Of a DNA stretch of 64,000 bases, positions 1 to 9,664 are shown piece by piece. The position numbers were made by a program, and so were the translations under genes. Source of the stretch: Gammaproteobacteria bacterium (lineage in GTDB: Bacteria > Pseudomonadota > Gammaproteobacteria > Xanthomonadales > SZUA-36). The notes under the pieces are model-generated. The model was not told where the DNA came from. It saw only the letters and a list, made by a program, of their open reading frames with translations, and searched no databases. The stretch covers positions 62,001 to 126,000 of the forward strand of contig JAJRUM010000019.1 of NCBI GenBank assembly GCA_024277815.1. The letters run 5' to 3'. Position 1 is the first letter of the stretch. Each line of letters opens with the position of its first letter.

Positions 1-2
1 TG

Positions 3-734
3 GACCGACTGGGAATCAATGCATCAAGAGCCGTTTATAAAGTTTCCGCTGAACACCAGTTGATGGGTACAGACATGGAGTTGCGCCTGCACGTTGAGGG
101 GGCTGAGACCATCATTCGCTATACGCTGGACGGATCTGAGCCCAATACCCATTCCGCACGCTATAAGGAACCACTGATACTCAAGCAGGACACTGTCGTC
201 AGGGCGGCAGGGCAGAACCCGCGAAGCGGTACACTCTACGGCGCATTCAGGCTGTCATTCATAAAGCACAAGGCGCTGGGTAAAAAACTGGTTTTTAGCC
301 ACCCGCCAAAGACCAACTACAAGCCTGGCCCGCTGGTGACAATCCTCGATGGCGCACTTGCCCATGACCGGATTTTCCACCCGACGGAGTGGGCCGAGTT
401 CAATGACGGTGACCTGGACGCAGTCATAGATTTTGCCAGCAAAACACGCCTGCGGTACGTTGGGTTTGGTTTTGATGCCGGCCAGTACCGGCGCCTGAAC
501 CGGCCACAGGGCGTACAAGTCCTGGTCTCAGATGACGCTGAACACTGGCGAACGGTGGCCTCGGTAAATGAAGAAGAAATCAGGCTGAGCAGCCCTTTTC
601 TGGGTATTGATTTTCCCGCTGTGGAGGCTCGCTACCTCAGGGTGATCGCAAAAAACAGGCGGCAGGTGTATAGCACCCGCCTGGAAAAAACGCTGCCGGT
701 TTCAATTTTTATTGATGAAATAATCGTACGCTGA
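3..734 (+). CDS. C-terminal part of a hexosaminidase-like glycosidase (5' end outside window)
   Basis: The reading frame is open to the left edge, so only the last 243 residues are present. Residues about 35-90 hold a chitobiase C-terminal/FN3-like segment with the signature IRYTLDGSEPNTHS. The final ~130 residues resemble a discoidin (F5/8 type C) carbohydrate-binding fold (VQVLVSDDAEHW, then ARYLRVIAKN). This order is typical of the tail of GH20 beta-N-acetylhexosaminidases, but the catalytic barrel lies outside the window, so the family is inferred. The likely role is cleavage or binding of amino-sugar polymers such as chitin or peptidoglycan fragments outside the cytoplasm. It could also be another multidomain glycosidase with the same accessory domains. 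Confidence 0.65.
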   Translation, partial: DRLGINASRAVYKVSAEHQLMGTDMELRLHVEGAETIIRYTLDGSEPNTHSARYKEPLILKQDTVVRAAGQNPRSGTLYGAFRLSFIKHKALGKKLVFSHPPKTNYKPGPLVTILDGALAHDRIFHPTEWAEFNDGDLDAVIDFASKTRLRYVGFGFDAGQYRRLNRPQGVQVLVSDDAEHWRTVASVNEEEIRLSSPFLGIDFPAVEARYLRVIAKNRRQVYSTRLEKTLPVSIFIDEIIVR

Positions 735-846
735 CGGGAATGCTTGTCAGGCACGACCATAGAATCTCCCGGCGACCGGGCAGGCCAGGCTTGTACCGTT
801 GCACAAACCTGTCGGCGCAACCGGCTGCCAACGTTATACTGCAGGC

Positions 847-3504
847 ATGCAAAAAGGCAGCGCGGTCGATTTAAGTCCTTTTCTGGGCCGGCTTGTGGCC
901 AGACACCCGGAGTGGCTCGAAGAACTACGGGCATCAGGCCGGCTTGAGCACAGCAGCCCACCAAGTCCTGGGTCTCTGACTGCCGAGCAGGACAGCAACG
1001 ATCTGGATGCTGCTCTGCGCAAGTTTCGCAACCGTGAAATGCTGCGCATCATCTGGCGTGACTTGAACGCGCTGGCAAGCGTCCAGGAAACCCTTACCGA
1101 CCTCAGTGCGCTGGCAGATGTTTGCCTGCAGGCGGCGGTCAACCATCACTCAGCGCAGCTTGAAGACAAACATGGCATTCCCCGCAATGTTGACGGCCGG
1201 CAGCAAAAACTAATCATTATCGGCCTTGGTAAACTCGGCGGGTTTGAGCTCAACATGTCTTCCGATATCGACATCATTTTCTGTTATGCCGAAAGTGGTG
1301 TCTGCGACGGCCGCCGGGGCCTGGCGAATGAGCAGTTCTTTACCCGCCTGGCACGCAAGGTCATTCACAGCCTGGCAACCATAACCGCTGATGGGTTTTG
1401 TTTCCGTGTCGACACCCGCTTGCGCCCATTCGGCGATTCCGGGCCATTGGTCAGCAGTTTTGCTGCGCTGGAGCAGTACTACCAGAGAGAAGGTCGCGAC
1501 TGGGAGCGCTACGCACTGATCAAGGCACGGCCAGTTGCTGGCGACCAGGATGGCGGTAAACAGTTACTGGACATGCTCAGGCCTTTTGTCTACCGCCGCT
1601 ACATCGACTTCGGTGCCATTGAGGCTTTGCACGACATGCACCAGAATGTTCGTGAAGACGCCTTGCGTAAAGGCCGGCTGGACGATATCAAACGCGGTCC
1701 TGGCGGCATCCGCGAGATCGAGTTCCTGGTGCAAACCTTTCAGCTGCTCCGCGGCGGGCGCGAACCGGCACTACAAACACCTTCCTTGTTGTCTGCTCTG
1801 GACCAGTTACAAAAACTTCAGTTATTGCCAACACCTGTAACGGACGAACTGCGTTCTGCATACTGTTATCTGCGCCGGGTGGAAAATTGCATCCAGGCCT
1901 TGCATGACCAGCAAACCCATACGGTCCCTGGTGGTGAAGACGGTTTGAGGGTTGCAATAGCGATGGGTTGCGCCACCAGCGATGCTTTTCACAGCCAGCT
2001 TGACGAAACCCGCAATAGAGTACAGGCGTTGTTCGAGCAAAGCCTGCCTCAACCCCCTGGCCTGGTGGACGAGAAAAACCACTGGCAAACCCTGTGGCTA
2101 CAGGTACGCAACAACGGTCAGCAGGATGACGACAGCGTGGAAGAAAATGAGCTGTTGGCGGGTTTTGTAAAGCGCCTGAACCGACTGTCCCTGAGCCAGC
2201 GGGCCGCCAGGCGTCTGGACCGGTTCATGCCCCTGCTGCTGGAACGTATCGACTCTTTATCCGTTGATGACAAAATCATCCAGCGTGTTTTTGACCTTGT
2301 TTCGGCGGTCTGTCGGCGCAGTGCCTACCTGTCACTGCTGCTGCAGAATCCACAGGCTACCGACCAGATGCTGAAGCTCTTTGCCAGCAGCGAAAGAGTT
2401 GCCAGCGCTGTCACCCGCTACCCTGCTCTGCTGGACGAGTTGATAGACCCAAGTCTCGGTGCCAACCCACCCACCGTGGCTGATATTAAGTCAGGCGTCG
2501 GGCGTATATTGAAAAGACACAACGATACAGAGACCACACTGCAGAATCTGAACTACTACAAACAGGCCATCAGCTTGCGGATCGCCGTGGCGGTGTTGCG
2601 CTCAACCCTGTCCGTTCATGCTGTCCAGGTAGCACTGAGCCAGCTGGCTGAAAGCCTGATAGCGGCGGCACTGGAGCTGTCGCTGCACGAAATGGAGGCT
2701 CGCCACGGCCAACTACCCGGCACCCAATTGGCTGTGGTCGCCTATGGCAGCCTGGGTGCGTATGCGCTGGGTTTTGACTCTGATCTGGATCTGATATTTC
2801 TCTATCAACCCACGTCCGGGCCGTCGCAGGGCGCCCGGCCCATTCACGCAGAGCGCTACCACACCGGCGTCGCCCGGCGGTTGCTCAGCCTGCTTTCTGC
2901 AACCACCCCTTCCGGTCGCCTGTACAGCATTGACGCCAGGCTGCGACCCAACGGGCGCTCCGGCCTGTTGGTTTCCAGCGTGGATGCCTTCAGCCGCTAT
3001 CAACGGGGGAAATCCTGGGTATGGGAGCTACAGGCACTGACCCGTGCGCGCCCCGTGGCAGGCAGCACCACCGTTGCAGAAGCCTTTTTTAAGGCCCGCC
3101 AAAATGCTTTACACAGCGCATCGACCCGTACATTTGAGCAGGGAAGTATCCACCAGGAAGTGCGTGCCATGCGCGAGCGCATCACCACACAACATCGGGA
3201 TGATGCGCCTCTCAAACACGCCCCGGGCGGCATCCTGGATATTGAGTTTGTGGTTCAGTTGGGCTTGCTGCTCAATGCCGGGGGCTTCCCCGCCGTAATG
3301 AATTCCACCCTGCTCAGCGAACAACTGCAGGCTTTGCACGATTGTGACTGGCTTGACCACGATGCCTTGCAGACACTGGACCATGCCCACACAGAGCTCA
3401 ACCATGCCCGCCAACAGCAAGCTTTGGTTGATGACGGGGAGGATGTGGATACCGAAGCACTTTTGGGCATCGCCAAAACGTTGTGTGATGAAATATTAAG
3501 GTAG
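847..3504 (+). CDS. glnE: Bifunctional glutamine synthetase adenylyltransferase/deadenylylase
   Basis: GlnE adenylylates and deadenylylates glutamine synthetase in response to PII, tuning nitrogen assimilation. Both nucleotidyltransferase domains are visible: GLGKLGGFELNMSSDIDIIF near residue 126 (deadenylylase half) and AYGSLGAYALGFDSDLDLIF near residue 635 (adenylylase half), each with the paired catalytic Asp. I chose the ATG at 847; a TTG at 799 would add 16 residues. From the ATG the protein is 885 residues, and its first catalytic motif lies roughly 45 residues nearer the N terminus than in E. coli GlnE (946 aa). The gene stands alone between a glycosidase and LPS genes. Identification is secure, the exact start less so. 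Confidence 0.95.
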   Translation: MQKGSAVDLSPFLGRLVARHPEWLEELRASGRLEHSSPPSPGSLTAEQDSNDLDAALRKFRNREMLRIIWRDLNALASVQETLTDLSALADVCLQAAVNHHSAQLEDKHGIPRNVDGRQQKLIIIGLGKLGGFELNMSSDIDIIFCYAESGVCDGRRGLANEQFFTRLARKVIHSLATITADGFCFRVDTRLRPFGDSGPLVSSFAALEQYYQREGRDWERYALIKARPVAGDQDGGKQLLDMLRPFVYRRYIDFGAIEALHDMHQNVREDALRKGRLDDIKRGPGGIREIEFLVQTFQLLRGGREPALQTPSLLSALDQLQKLQLLPTPVTDELRSAYCYLRRVENCIQALHDQQTHTVPGGEDGLRVAIAMGCATSDAFHSQLDETRNRVQALFEQSLPQPPGLVDEKNHWQTLWLQVRNNGQQDDDSVEENELLAGFVKRLNRLSLSQRAARRLDRFMPLLLERIDSLSVDDKIIQRVFDLVSAVCRRSAYLSLLLQNPQATDQMLKLFASSERVASAVTRYPALLDELIDPSLGANPPTVADIKSGVGRILKRHNDTETTLQNLNYYKQAISLRIAVAVLRSTLSVHAVQVALSQLAESLIAAALELSLHEMEARHGQLPGTQLAVVAYGSLGAYALGFDSDLDLIFLYQPTSGPSQGARPIHAERYHTGVARRLLSLLSATTPSGRLYSIDARLRPNGRSGLLVSSVDAFSRYQRGKSWVWELQALTRARPVAGSTTVAEAFFKARQNALHSASTRTFEQGSIHQEVRAMRERITTQHRDDAPLKHAPGGILDIEFVVQLGLLLNAGGFPAVMNSTLLSEQLQALHDCDWLDHDALQTLDHAHTELNHARQQQALVDDGEDVDTEALLGIAKTLCDEILR

Positions 3505-3537
3505 AATAGCTAACTTATTTCTTGTGGAGATGACAAA

Positions 3538-3747
3538 GTGACTCATCGCACTGATGCCCAGAACGATTCGCTGGACTATGCAAACACGCAAAAACGGGTC
3601 GAGGTCAGCCGGGCTGACCTGCCGGTTTCCTGTCCATTGCCCAATCAAAAGCTCTGGAATGCCCACCCAAGGGTCTACCTGCCTGTTGAGGATGGTGGTG
3701 AAGCCAGCTGCCCCTATTGCGGAACCCATTACGTGCTATCAGCCTGA
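3538..3747 (+). CDS. Small CHCC zinc-finger protein
   Basis: This 69-residue protein ends with a CHCC-type zinc-finger pattern: C at SCPLP, H in AHPRVYLP, then CPYCGTHYVL. The pattern matches the zf-CHCC domain family shared with the mitochondrial complex I subunit NDUFS6. Bacterial members are small cytoplasmic proteins of uncertain role, often encoded near LPS or amino-acid genes. Translation starts at GTG 3538 with a GGAG nine bases upstream; the nearby ATG at 3531 runs directly into a stop. The glycosyltransferase gene follows 18 bp later, so they are probably co-transcribed. Confidence 0.8.
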   Translation: MTHRTDAQNDSLDYANTQKRVEVSRADLPVSCPLPNQKLWNAHPRVYLPVEDGGEASCPYCGTHYVLSA

Positions 3748-3765
3748 GCAGGGCTCCTGAACGGC

Positions 3766-4896
3766 ATGCACGTCGTACAGGCCCTTGTGTCCCTCAGTAT
3801 AGGTGGCTCAGAGCTCGTTGCAGTTGAAACCACCGAACACCTGCGTGCCGCCGGCCACCGGGTAACTGTTATCGCCTCCAGCGGCCCTCTGGAAGCCCGG
3901 GTGAATGCGGCACAAGCCGAATGGCTTGACTGGTCTATTGGTCGTAAACGCCTTGGAACCTTGCAGTACATACGACAGTTACGCGCCTGGTTGCTGGAAC
4001 AACAGCCGGACATCGTGCATGTACATTCACGGCTGCCTGCATGGATTTGCCACCTGGCTATCAGGAAGCTACCGGCAGACAAGCGGCCTGTCTTTATCAC
4101 TTCAATGCATGGCCAGTATTCGGTCAGTAGCTACAGCGCCATCATGGCCCGCGGTGATCAGGTCGTTGCTGTTTCAAACCACATCCGTGACTACACCCTG
4201 AAGTACTATCTACCACCAGACAGCCATAAACTGCTGACCATCTACGGCGGCACCAGCCGTGATGACTTTCCTTTCAACTATCAGCCCGGCCCTGCATGGT
4301 TGCAACAGACCTTCACTGAATTCCCGGAACTGGAAAACAAGCGCATCCTGTTACTGCCGGGCCGCCTGTCACGCTACAAAGGCCATGCAACCTTCATTGA
4401 ATTGCTGGCCAGCCTGCAGGCAGAGCACCCGGATGTGCACGGCGTCATTCTTGGGCGTGCCAAGCCCGGTTCACGCTATATCAATGAGCTTGAAGGGCTT
4501 GCAGAGCGCAACGGCATCAGCCACAAACTGACCTTCTGCGGGGCAAGAACCGACATGCGAGACTGGATGGCTGCCTCAAGCCTGGTATTTAGCCTGTGCA
4601 GTGATCCTCCGGAAGCTTTTGGCAGAATCGTGCCTGAGGCCCTGGCGTTGGGCGTTCCGGTAATTGCCTGGAATCATGGTGGGGTGAAAGAGATTCTGCA
4701 AGTGATGTTTCCCAACGGCGGGGTGAAACCTGACAGCCAGTCTGCGCTGCTCGAGAAGACCCGCAAATTCCTGCGCCAACCGCCGGAGGTTGAAGCCAGT
4801 GACGCCTTTTCCTTACAGGACTCAATGAGCCGCACCATGGCGCTTTATCAGGCTACGCTGGCCGCCAACGGCGATGAAGATAGGGAAGATTTATGA
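3766..4896 (+). CDS. GT4-type glycosyltransferase
   Basis: A 376-residue GT-B fold glycosyltransferase. The N-terminal half has the acceptor-side start (GGSELVAVETTEHLRAAGH) and DIVHVHSR. The C-terminal half has LLPGRLSRYKGHATFIE and the nucleotide-sugar binding E-x7-E region PEAFGRIVPEALALGVPVIA, typical of family GT4. It probably transfers a sugar to lipid A core or another surface glycan at the inner face of the cytoplasmic membrane. Its stop overlaps the start of the O-antigen-ligase gene by 4 bp (ATGA), so the two are translationally coupled. The sugar and acceptor cannot be read from sequence. Confidence 0.88.
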   Translation: MHVVQALVSLSIGGSELVAVETTEHLRAAGHRVTVIASSGPLEARVNAAQAEWLDWSIGRKRLGTLQYIRQLRAWLLEQQPDIVHVHSRLPAWICHLAIRKLPADKRPVFITSMHGQYSVSSYSAIMARGDQVVAVSNHIRDYTLKYYLPPDSHKLLTIYGGTSRDDFPFNYQPGPAWLQQTFTEFPELENKRILLLPGRLSRYKGHATFIELLASLQAEHPDVHGVILGRAKPGSRYINELEGLAERNGISHKLTFCGARTDMRDWMAASSLVFSLCSDPPEAFGRIVPEALALGVPVIAWNHGGVKEILQVMFPNGGVKPDSQSALLEKTRKFLRQPPEVEASDAFSLQDSMSRTMALYQATLAANGDEDREDL

Positions 4897-6158
4897 ATCT
4901 ATTGCTCAAACGACTTTCGACTGACTGGCCCAGTTGGCTGGCTATCAGCTTCTTCGCGCTGCTGCCTTTTGGCCGCCTGATAGAAATACCGCTGGCCGTT
5001 TTTGCCCTGTCACTGCCATTCCTGGCCCGTAACACCGTTCACCGTGAACGTATCAGGCGGGTATCCACTATCGCCATCCCGCTATTTCTGTGCTTCTGGT
5101 TACCCATGATGTTTTCCAGCTTCGACTCCTTTCTGCCACAAAAAAGCTGGCTGGTCAGTTTATCTGCCCTTCGTTTTCTGGCAGCAGCAATAAGCATGGC
5201 TGTGCTTCTGCAGGCAGATTCAGTTCGCTGGCGGGTCATCCGCTGGACCAGCTTTATTCTGTTGTTCTGGGCTGTTGATGGCTTTGTACAACTAATTTTT
5301 GGCAGTGACCTGTTTGGTATCACCATGAACCCTGACCGGCTGAATGCCCTGTTTGTTAAGCAATATCAATTTTTTGGCCCAACCCTCGCGATTTTGTCAC
5401 CCATGCTACTGGAGTACGCCCGACGCCACTGGCCGGGCTGGGCCTGGGTGGCCGCTTTCACGCTGACACTGGGTGCCGTGTTGATTGCCGGAATGCGGGC
5501 TGGCTGGCTGCTCATGGGCCTGGTACTGCTGGTTTACATGTGGCTGATGTTGCGACAGGAAAACCGCGATCTGAGAAAAATTTCACTGTCGATCCCGGCA
5601 CTGGTGGCCGCCACCATCATCGGTAGCTACCTGGTTTCGCCCCTGTTCCAGGCACGCGTCCAACAGTCCCTTGCACTGACCCAGGGGACACATGCCGCGC
5701 TGGATACCGCAAGCACATACCGCATGCCAATTTTCAAGACCAGCCTGGTGATGTTTCAAGCTCACCCGATCAACGGCGTGGGTGTGAGAGCCTACCCGGC
5801 AGCCTATATGCAGTATGCTGCAGCAGACGATATCCATATTCAGAGATCCGGCGGAAAATCAGGTGCGATCCATGCGCATAATATCGTGCTGGAAGTCATG
5901 GCCGATACCGGCAGCATTGGTTTGCTGGGAATGTTGACAGGGCTGGTCCTGGCCTGGCGCTTCTGGCGTAAACTGTCACCCGCACGGCGCTACGAGGCGT
6001 TTCCTTTCAGCCTGTCGCTGGCGTTGGTGCTGTTTCCGCTCAATTCATATTTTGCCTTGTATGGCGTCTACCTCTCTTCCCTGATCTGGATACTGTTCGG
6101 GCTTTGGCTGGCGTGCATTGGCGATACGCCGGCGGCAACGCCGGATTCACCGGACTGA
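4893..6158 (+). CDS. O-antigen ligase family membrane protein (WaaL-like)
   Basis: A 421-residue polytopic membrane protein with about ten to twelve hydrophobic segments and one larger periplasmic loop near residues 260-330 (containing HPINGVGVRAYP and AIHAHNIVLEVMADTG). The loop's conserved His and Arg positions and the overall layout match the Wzy_C/O-antigen ligase family, which joins undecaprenyl-linked glycan to lipid A core in the periplasm. It overlaps the GT4 gene (ATGA) and is followed 15 bp later by a porin-like gene. Ligases and Wzy-type polymerases are hard to separate by sequence, so the reaction is tentative. Confidence 0.8.
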   Translation: MNLLLKRLSTDWPSWLAISFFALLPFGRLIEIPLAVFALSLPFLARNTVHRERIRRVSTIAIPLFLCFWLPMMFSSFDSFLPQKSWLVSLSALRFLAAAISMAVLLQADSVRWRVIRWTSFILLFWAVDGFVQLIFGSDLFGITMNPDRLNALFVKQYQFFGPTLAILSPMLLEYARRHWPGWAWVAAFTLTLGAVLIAGMRAGWLLMGLVLLVYMWLMLRQENRDLRKISLSIPALVAATIIGSYLVSPLFQARVQQSLALTQGTHAALDTASTYRMPIFKTSLVMFQAHPINGVGVRAYPAAYMQYAAADDIHIQRSGGKSGAIHAHNIVLEVMADTGSIGLLGMLTGLVLAWRFWRKLSPARRYEAFPFSLSLALVLFPLNSYFALYGVYLSSLIWILFGLWLACIGDTPAATPDSPD

Positions 6159-6173
6159 GCTCCGGAGCCAACA

Positions 6174-7304
6174 GTGTTCAATGACGGTGGCCACAACCTG
6201 CATGTTCTTTGGCTCGCTCTGCTTTTCATCCTGTTGCCGAACATGCTGCTGCGGGCCGACGATGAAAATAATTCTGCTTATGACCACGTCTGGGGTCTGG
6301 CCGCGCTGTACGAAAAACCAAATGGCTCCGGCCTGCAAAAGTTTGCCTTGAGCGGGCGCCTGCAGCTTGACGCGGCCTATTTTGATGCGGATCAGGGCGA
6401 GTTCGATGACCTCCGGTGGCGGCGATTTCGCTTTGGGTTTACAGCGCACTTCCTGCGGTCATTCAGCGCGCGCGCTGAAGGCGATTTCGACCTTAACCAG
6501 GGTGGAGCGTATGGGCGCCTGACAGATAGCTATATTGGCTGGAGCCCCTCGGGTCAGTGGGAGGTCCGGTTGCTCAAACACTCCGCAGGTTTTACCCTTG
6601 ATGGCGCCACCTCATCAACCCGGTTGCTTACGCCGCAACGTAATAACCTCACCAACAACCTTTGGTTTGACGTAGAGTATTTCACTGGCCTCAGCATCAA
6701 AGGCGAGTCCCGGGACAAGTGGAAATATAAGGCCGGCCTGTTCTCTTCCAGCGGGGACAATGAGCTTGGCCGTATCGACTCCGGTTATTTCGGCCTGCTG
6801 TCTTTGGCTTACGACCTCGCACCCGCCCTCAATATCAAAACAGCGAGCCTGCGGGTGGACTATGTGAACACCAGCGAACACCCTGATGCCGCAACCGCTG
6901 AAATGAGCCAGGTCGTATCACTGGTAAGTCAGTGGAAAGCGGGTCAGTGGGGCCTGCGCACTGATTTCTCAGCAGGCAAGGGCAGCAGAGAGCAAAGCGA
7001 TGTGCGTGGCCTGGTTCTGATGCCTTTTTTCGATGTCAGCCACCGTTCACAACTGGTTTTCCGCTACACCTACATCAAAAGCAAAGGCCCCAATGGTGTT
7101 CGTCTGACGCGCTATGAAAGAGAAATAACAAGGTCCCGGGGGGATGAATACACCGAGTTCTTTGCCGGTTTTAACCTGTTTCTGTACGCCCATAAATTAA
7201 AATGGCAAACCGGTCTGGAGCACGCCCGCATGAAAGATGCAGCCAACGACGGTGGCGCCTACGATGGCTGGGGGTTGAGTTCTGTTTTAAGGCTGTATTG
7301 GTAA
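6174..7304 (+). CDS. Outer-membrane porin of the OprO/OprP (phosphate-selective porin) type
   Basis: This 376-residue protein has an N-terminal hydrophobic signal segment and then alternating amphipathic beta strands. It includes the family-typical opening FALSGRLQLDAAYFD, RRFRFGFTAHF and a terminal aromatic residue (VLRLYW). Those are hallmarks of a porin_O_P barrel. Translation starts with GTG at 6174. It follows the O-antigen ligase by 15 bp and converges on the acyltransferase gene, with only 5 bp between the two stops. Substrate specificity cannot be read, and the phosphate label is only the family name. Confidence 0.78.
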   Translation: MFNDGGHNLHVLWLALLFILLPNMLLRADDENNSAYDHVWGLAALYEKPNGSGLQKFALSGRLQLDAAYFDADQGEFDDLRWRRFRFGFTAHFLRSFSARAEGDFDLNQGGAYGRLTDSYIGWSPSGQWEVRLLKHSAGFTLDGATSSTRLLTPQRNNLTNNLWFDVEYFTGLSIKGESRDKWKYKAGLFSSSGDNELGRIDSGYFGLLSLAYDLAPALNIKTASLRVDYVNTSEHPDAATAEMSQVVSLVSQWKAGQWGLRTDFSAGKGSREQSDVRGLVLMPFFDVSHRSQLVFRYTYIKSKGPNGVRLTRYEREITRSRGDEYTEFFAGFNLFLYAHKLKWQTGLEHARMKDAANDGGAYDGWGLSSVLRLYW

Positions 7305-7309
7305 CCTGC

Positions 7310-8233
7310 TCAGACCGGATCATAGAAGGGTGGCTCACCGGGGGGGCGGGTCTTGAAGCGCCGATGGATCCACCAATACTGTTCCGGCACCTTGCGTACC
7401 TGCTCTTCCAGGATGGCATTAACCCTCGTCAGGTCCGCCCTTTCGTCGTCTGAAGGGAAACGCTCCAGCGCCGGCAACAGTGTGATGACATACGTGCCAC
7501 TGTCTTCTTCATACCGCGGGAACATCGGCACAACCGCGCATTCCGTAATGGCTGGAAACCGGCGGGTTGCCAGCAGTGTCGCGGCCTGTATTCCGAAAAA
7601 TGGTGCAAACGCGGTCTGGTCAGCACCAAAATCCTGATCGGGAGCGTACCAGACGATGCCACCTTTCTTTAATGTCCGGATCGCCTTTCTGGGGTTGTCC
7701 TTTTTAATCAAGCCATTTGCCCAGCGCAACCTGCCCCGATTCTGGTACCACTCAATGACCGGGTTTTTAAGTGGCCGGTAAATACCGGCAGCACGCACCT
7801 CGCCCGCCAGGGTGAACCCACCCATCTCCAGGCAGGTGGCGTGGAAAGTCAGGATCAGCACGCCGTTGCCTTGCTCCTCGGCATCCTGCAGGTGTTCGAG
7901 CCCCTCAACCCGGGTCCGCCCCGCCAACCGGGCCGTCGGGGCGGACCAGCACCAGGCGGTTTCCACCACCATCCTTGCCAGCGACCGAAACGAGCCAACC
8001 AGAATTTTCTGCTGTGCCGCGCTATCCAGCTCTGGAAAACACCGTTCAATATTACGTTGTGCGATTTTTCGCCGGGAACCCATCAGGTGATACGTCATTG
8101 GCCCCAGCGGCCGAACCAGCGCAAGACCCAAACGAGCAGGCAAACGCCCCAGCACCCACATCACACCCACAGCAAGCCAACTGAACCAGTGACGTGGTCC
8201 TTTTGGCGGTTTTTGCAGTTCTGTTTGCACCAT
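7310..8233 (-). CDS. Lipid A biosynthesis acyltransferase (LpxL/HtrB family)
   Basis: The enzyme transfers a secondary acyl chain from acyl-ACP to a lipid A precursor at the inner membrane. The catalytic HX4E motif is present (FHATCLEMGG), as is an N-terminal membrane anchor (WFSWLAVGVMWVLG). From the ATG at 8233 the protein is 307 residues, close to E. coli LpxL (306). A TTG at 8269 would add twelve residues with no family support. It is divergent from waaA (8368), placing it in an LPS-assembly neighbourhood. Which acyl position it modifies (LpxL, LpxM or LpxP type) is not resolvable. Confidence 0.9.
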   Translation of the reverse strand: MVQTELQKPPKGPRHWFSWLAVGVMWVLGRLPARLGLALVRPLGPMTYHLMGSRRKIAQRNIERCFPELDSAAQQKILVGSFRSLARMVVETAWCWSAPTARLAGRTRVEGLEHLQDAEEQGNGVLILTFHATCLEMGGFTLAGEVRAAGIYRPLKNPVIEWYQNRGRLRWANGLIKKDNPRKAIRTLKKGGIVWYAPDQDFGADQTAFAPFFGIQAATLLATRRFPAITECAVVPMFPRYEEDSGTYVITLLPALERFPSDDERADLTRVNAILEEQVRKVPEQYWWIHRRFKTRPPGEPPFYDPV

Positions 8234-8367
8234 GCCTGTCTTTTTCGCACAAAATGACACTTTATCCAAGTCCGATTTTTAATTCCGTTACTTTTCAATT
8301 CCCGCTGAAGCCAGCCTGAGACTTCTCTATAATCAGTTTTCCCCTTTGAGGTCAGGTCACCAGCCCT

Positions 8368-9654
8368 ATGCGTACCCTCTACTCTCTGCTTGTCACACTT
8401 GGTACGCCCCTGGTTTTGCTGTACTTCTTTTTGCGTGGGTTACGCGACCATGCTTACCTGTTGCGCTGGGGAGAACGCTTCGGCTTTGTCCAGCCAGGCC
8501 CGAAAGCGGGCGGGATACTGCTGCATGCGGCTTCCGTCGGTGAATTTAATGCAGCCAACCCACTGGCAGAGGCATTGCTTGACCGTTATCCGGGTCTGCC
8601 ACTAACCATCACCACCCTGACGCCAACTGGTTCCGACCGGGTGTTACAGGTTTTCAGCGGGCGTGTGTTCCATTACCACCTCCCGCTGGACTTGCCCTTT
8701 GCTGTTGCGCGCTTCCTGGACCGGGTTGAGCCCCTGTTGATCATTGTTATGGAAACAGAAATATGGCCCAACCTTTATCATCAGGCACATCGTCGTAAGA
8801 TACCGCTGATTATTGCCAACGCACGCATGTCGGCCAAATCCGTCAAAGGTTACCAACGCTGGCCCGGACTGGTGGCGGCTGCTTTACAGCCAGTCACCTG
8901 GGTCGGTGCGCAGAGCAGCAGGGATCTTGAACACATGGTTCAGTGTGGCGTAGTGGCCCAAAACATTGAAACGACGGGCAACCTGAAGTTTGACCTGCAA
9001 ATTCCAGACAGCCTGCTGGAGCAGGGCGAGACATTGCGCCGCCAATGGGGCCCGGCCCGGCCCGTGTTGATAGCAGGCAGCACTCACGAGGCCGATGAAA
9101 ATGTACTTTTTCGCGCATTTACTGCGCTACTGAAAAACATACCCAACGCGTTGCTGGTGCTGGTTCCCCGCCATCCGGAGCGCTTCGCCCGGGCAGCACA
9201 GGCTGCCATGGGCGCTGGTCTGCGGGTGGAGCGATACAGTGATAACGCAGACTGCCCGGAACAGACACAATGTTTCGTCATGGACACGATGGGGCAATTG
9301 ATGGCCTGCTATGCGGCAGGAGATGCTACCTTCGTTGGCGGCAGTATGGGAGAGCAGGGCGGTCACAATGTACTCGAACCTGCAGCGCTCGGCAAACCGG
9401 TCCTGGTGGGCCCAAACACTGCTAATGCCAGCGATATCGTCACTGAACTTGTCAATGGTGGTGCTGCTTGGCGGGTGTGCGACTGGCAGCAACTACAAAG
9501 GTCGGCTGAAACCCTGCTTAAGGACAGTTCAGTACGGCAACAAATGGGTCTGGCCGGCTTGGCACTGATGGAAAACAATCAGGGGGCGCTGGGTAGGACG
9601 CTGGCTGCAATTGAGCCACTGCTCTCGAGTATAGAGGCTCAAGACCCCACCTGA
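8368..9654 (+). CDS. waaA: 3-deoxy-D-manno-octulosonic acid (Kdo) transferase
   Basis: WaaA adds Kdo from CMP-Kdo to lipid IVA at the cytoplasmic face of the inner membrane. The 428-residue protein has an N-terminal anchor and the family motifs LLHAASVGEFNAANPL (general-base Glu region), METEIWPNL, AGSTHEADE and the GT-B signature GGSMGEQGGHNVLEPAALG. Length agrees with the family (about 425). Both this gene and the divergent acyltransferase act on the same lipid A precursor. It ends 10 bp from the convergent methyltransferase gene of the corrinoid operon. Confidence 0.96.
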   Translation: MRTLYSLLVTLGTPLVLLYFFLRGLRDHAYLLRWGERFGFVQPGPKAGGILLHAASVGEFNAANPLAEALLDRYPGLPLTITTLTPTGSDRVLQVFSGRVFHYHLPLDLPFAVARFLDRVEPLLIIVMETEIWPNLYHQAHRRKIPLIIANARMSAKSVKGYQRWPGLVAAALQPVTWVGAQSSRDLEHMVQCGVVAQNIETTGNLKFDLQIPDSLLEQGETLRRQWGPARPVLIAGSTHEADENVLFRAFTALLKNIPNALLVLVPRHPERFARAAQAAMGAGLRVERYSDNADCPEQTQCFVMDTMGQLMACYAAGDATFVGGSMGEQGGHNVLEPAALGKPVLVGPNTANASDIVTELVNGGAAWRVCDWQQLQRSAETLLKDSSVRQQMGLAGLALMENNQGALGRTLAAIEPLLSSIEAQDPT

Positions 9655-9664
9655 TCTTGCTGTT

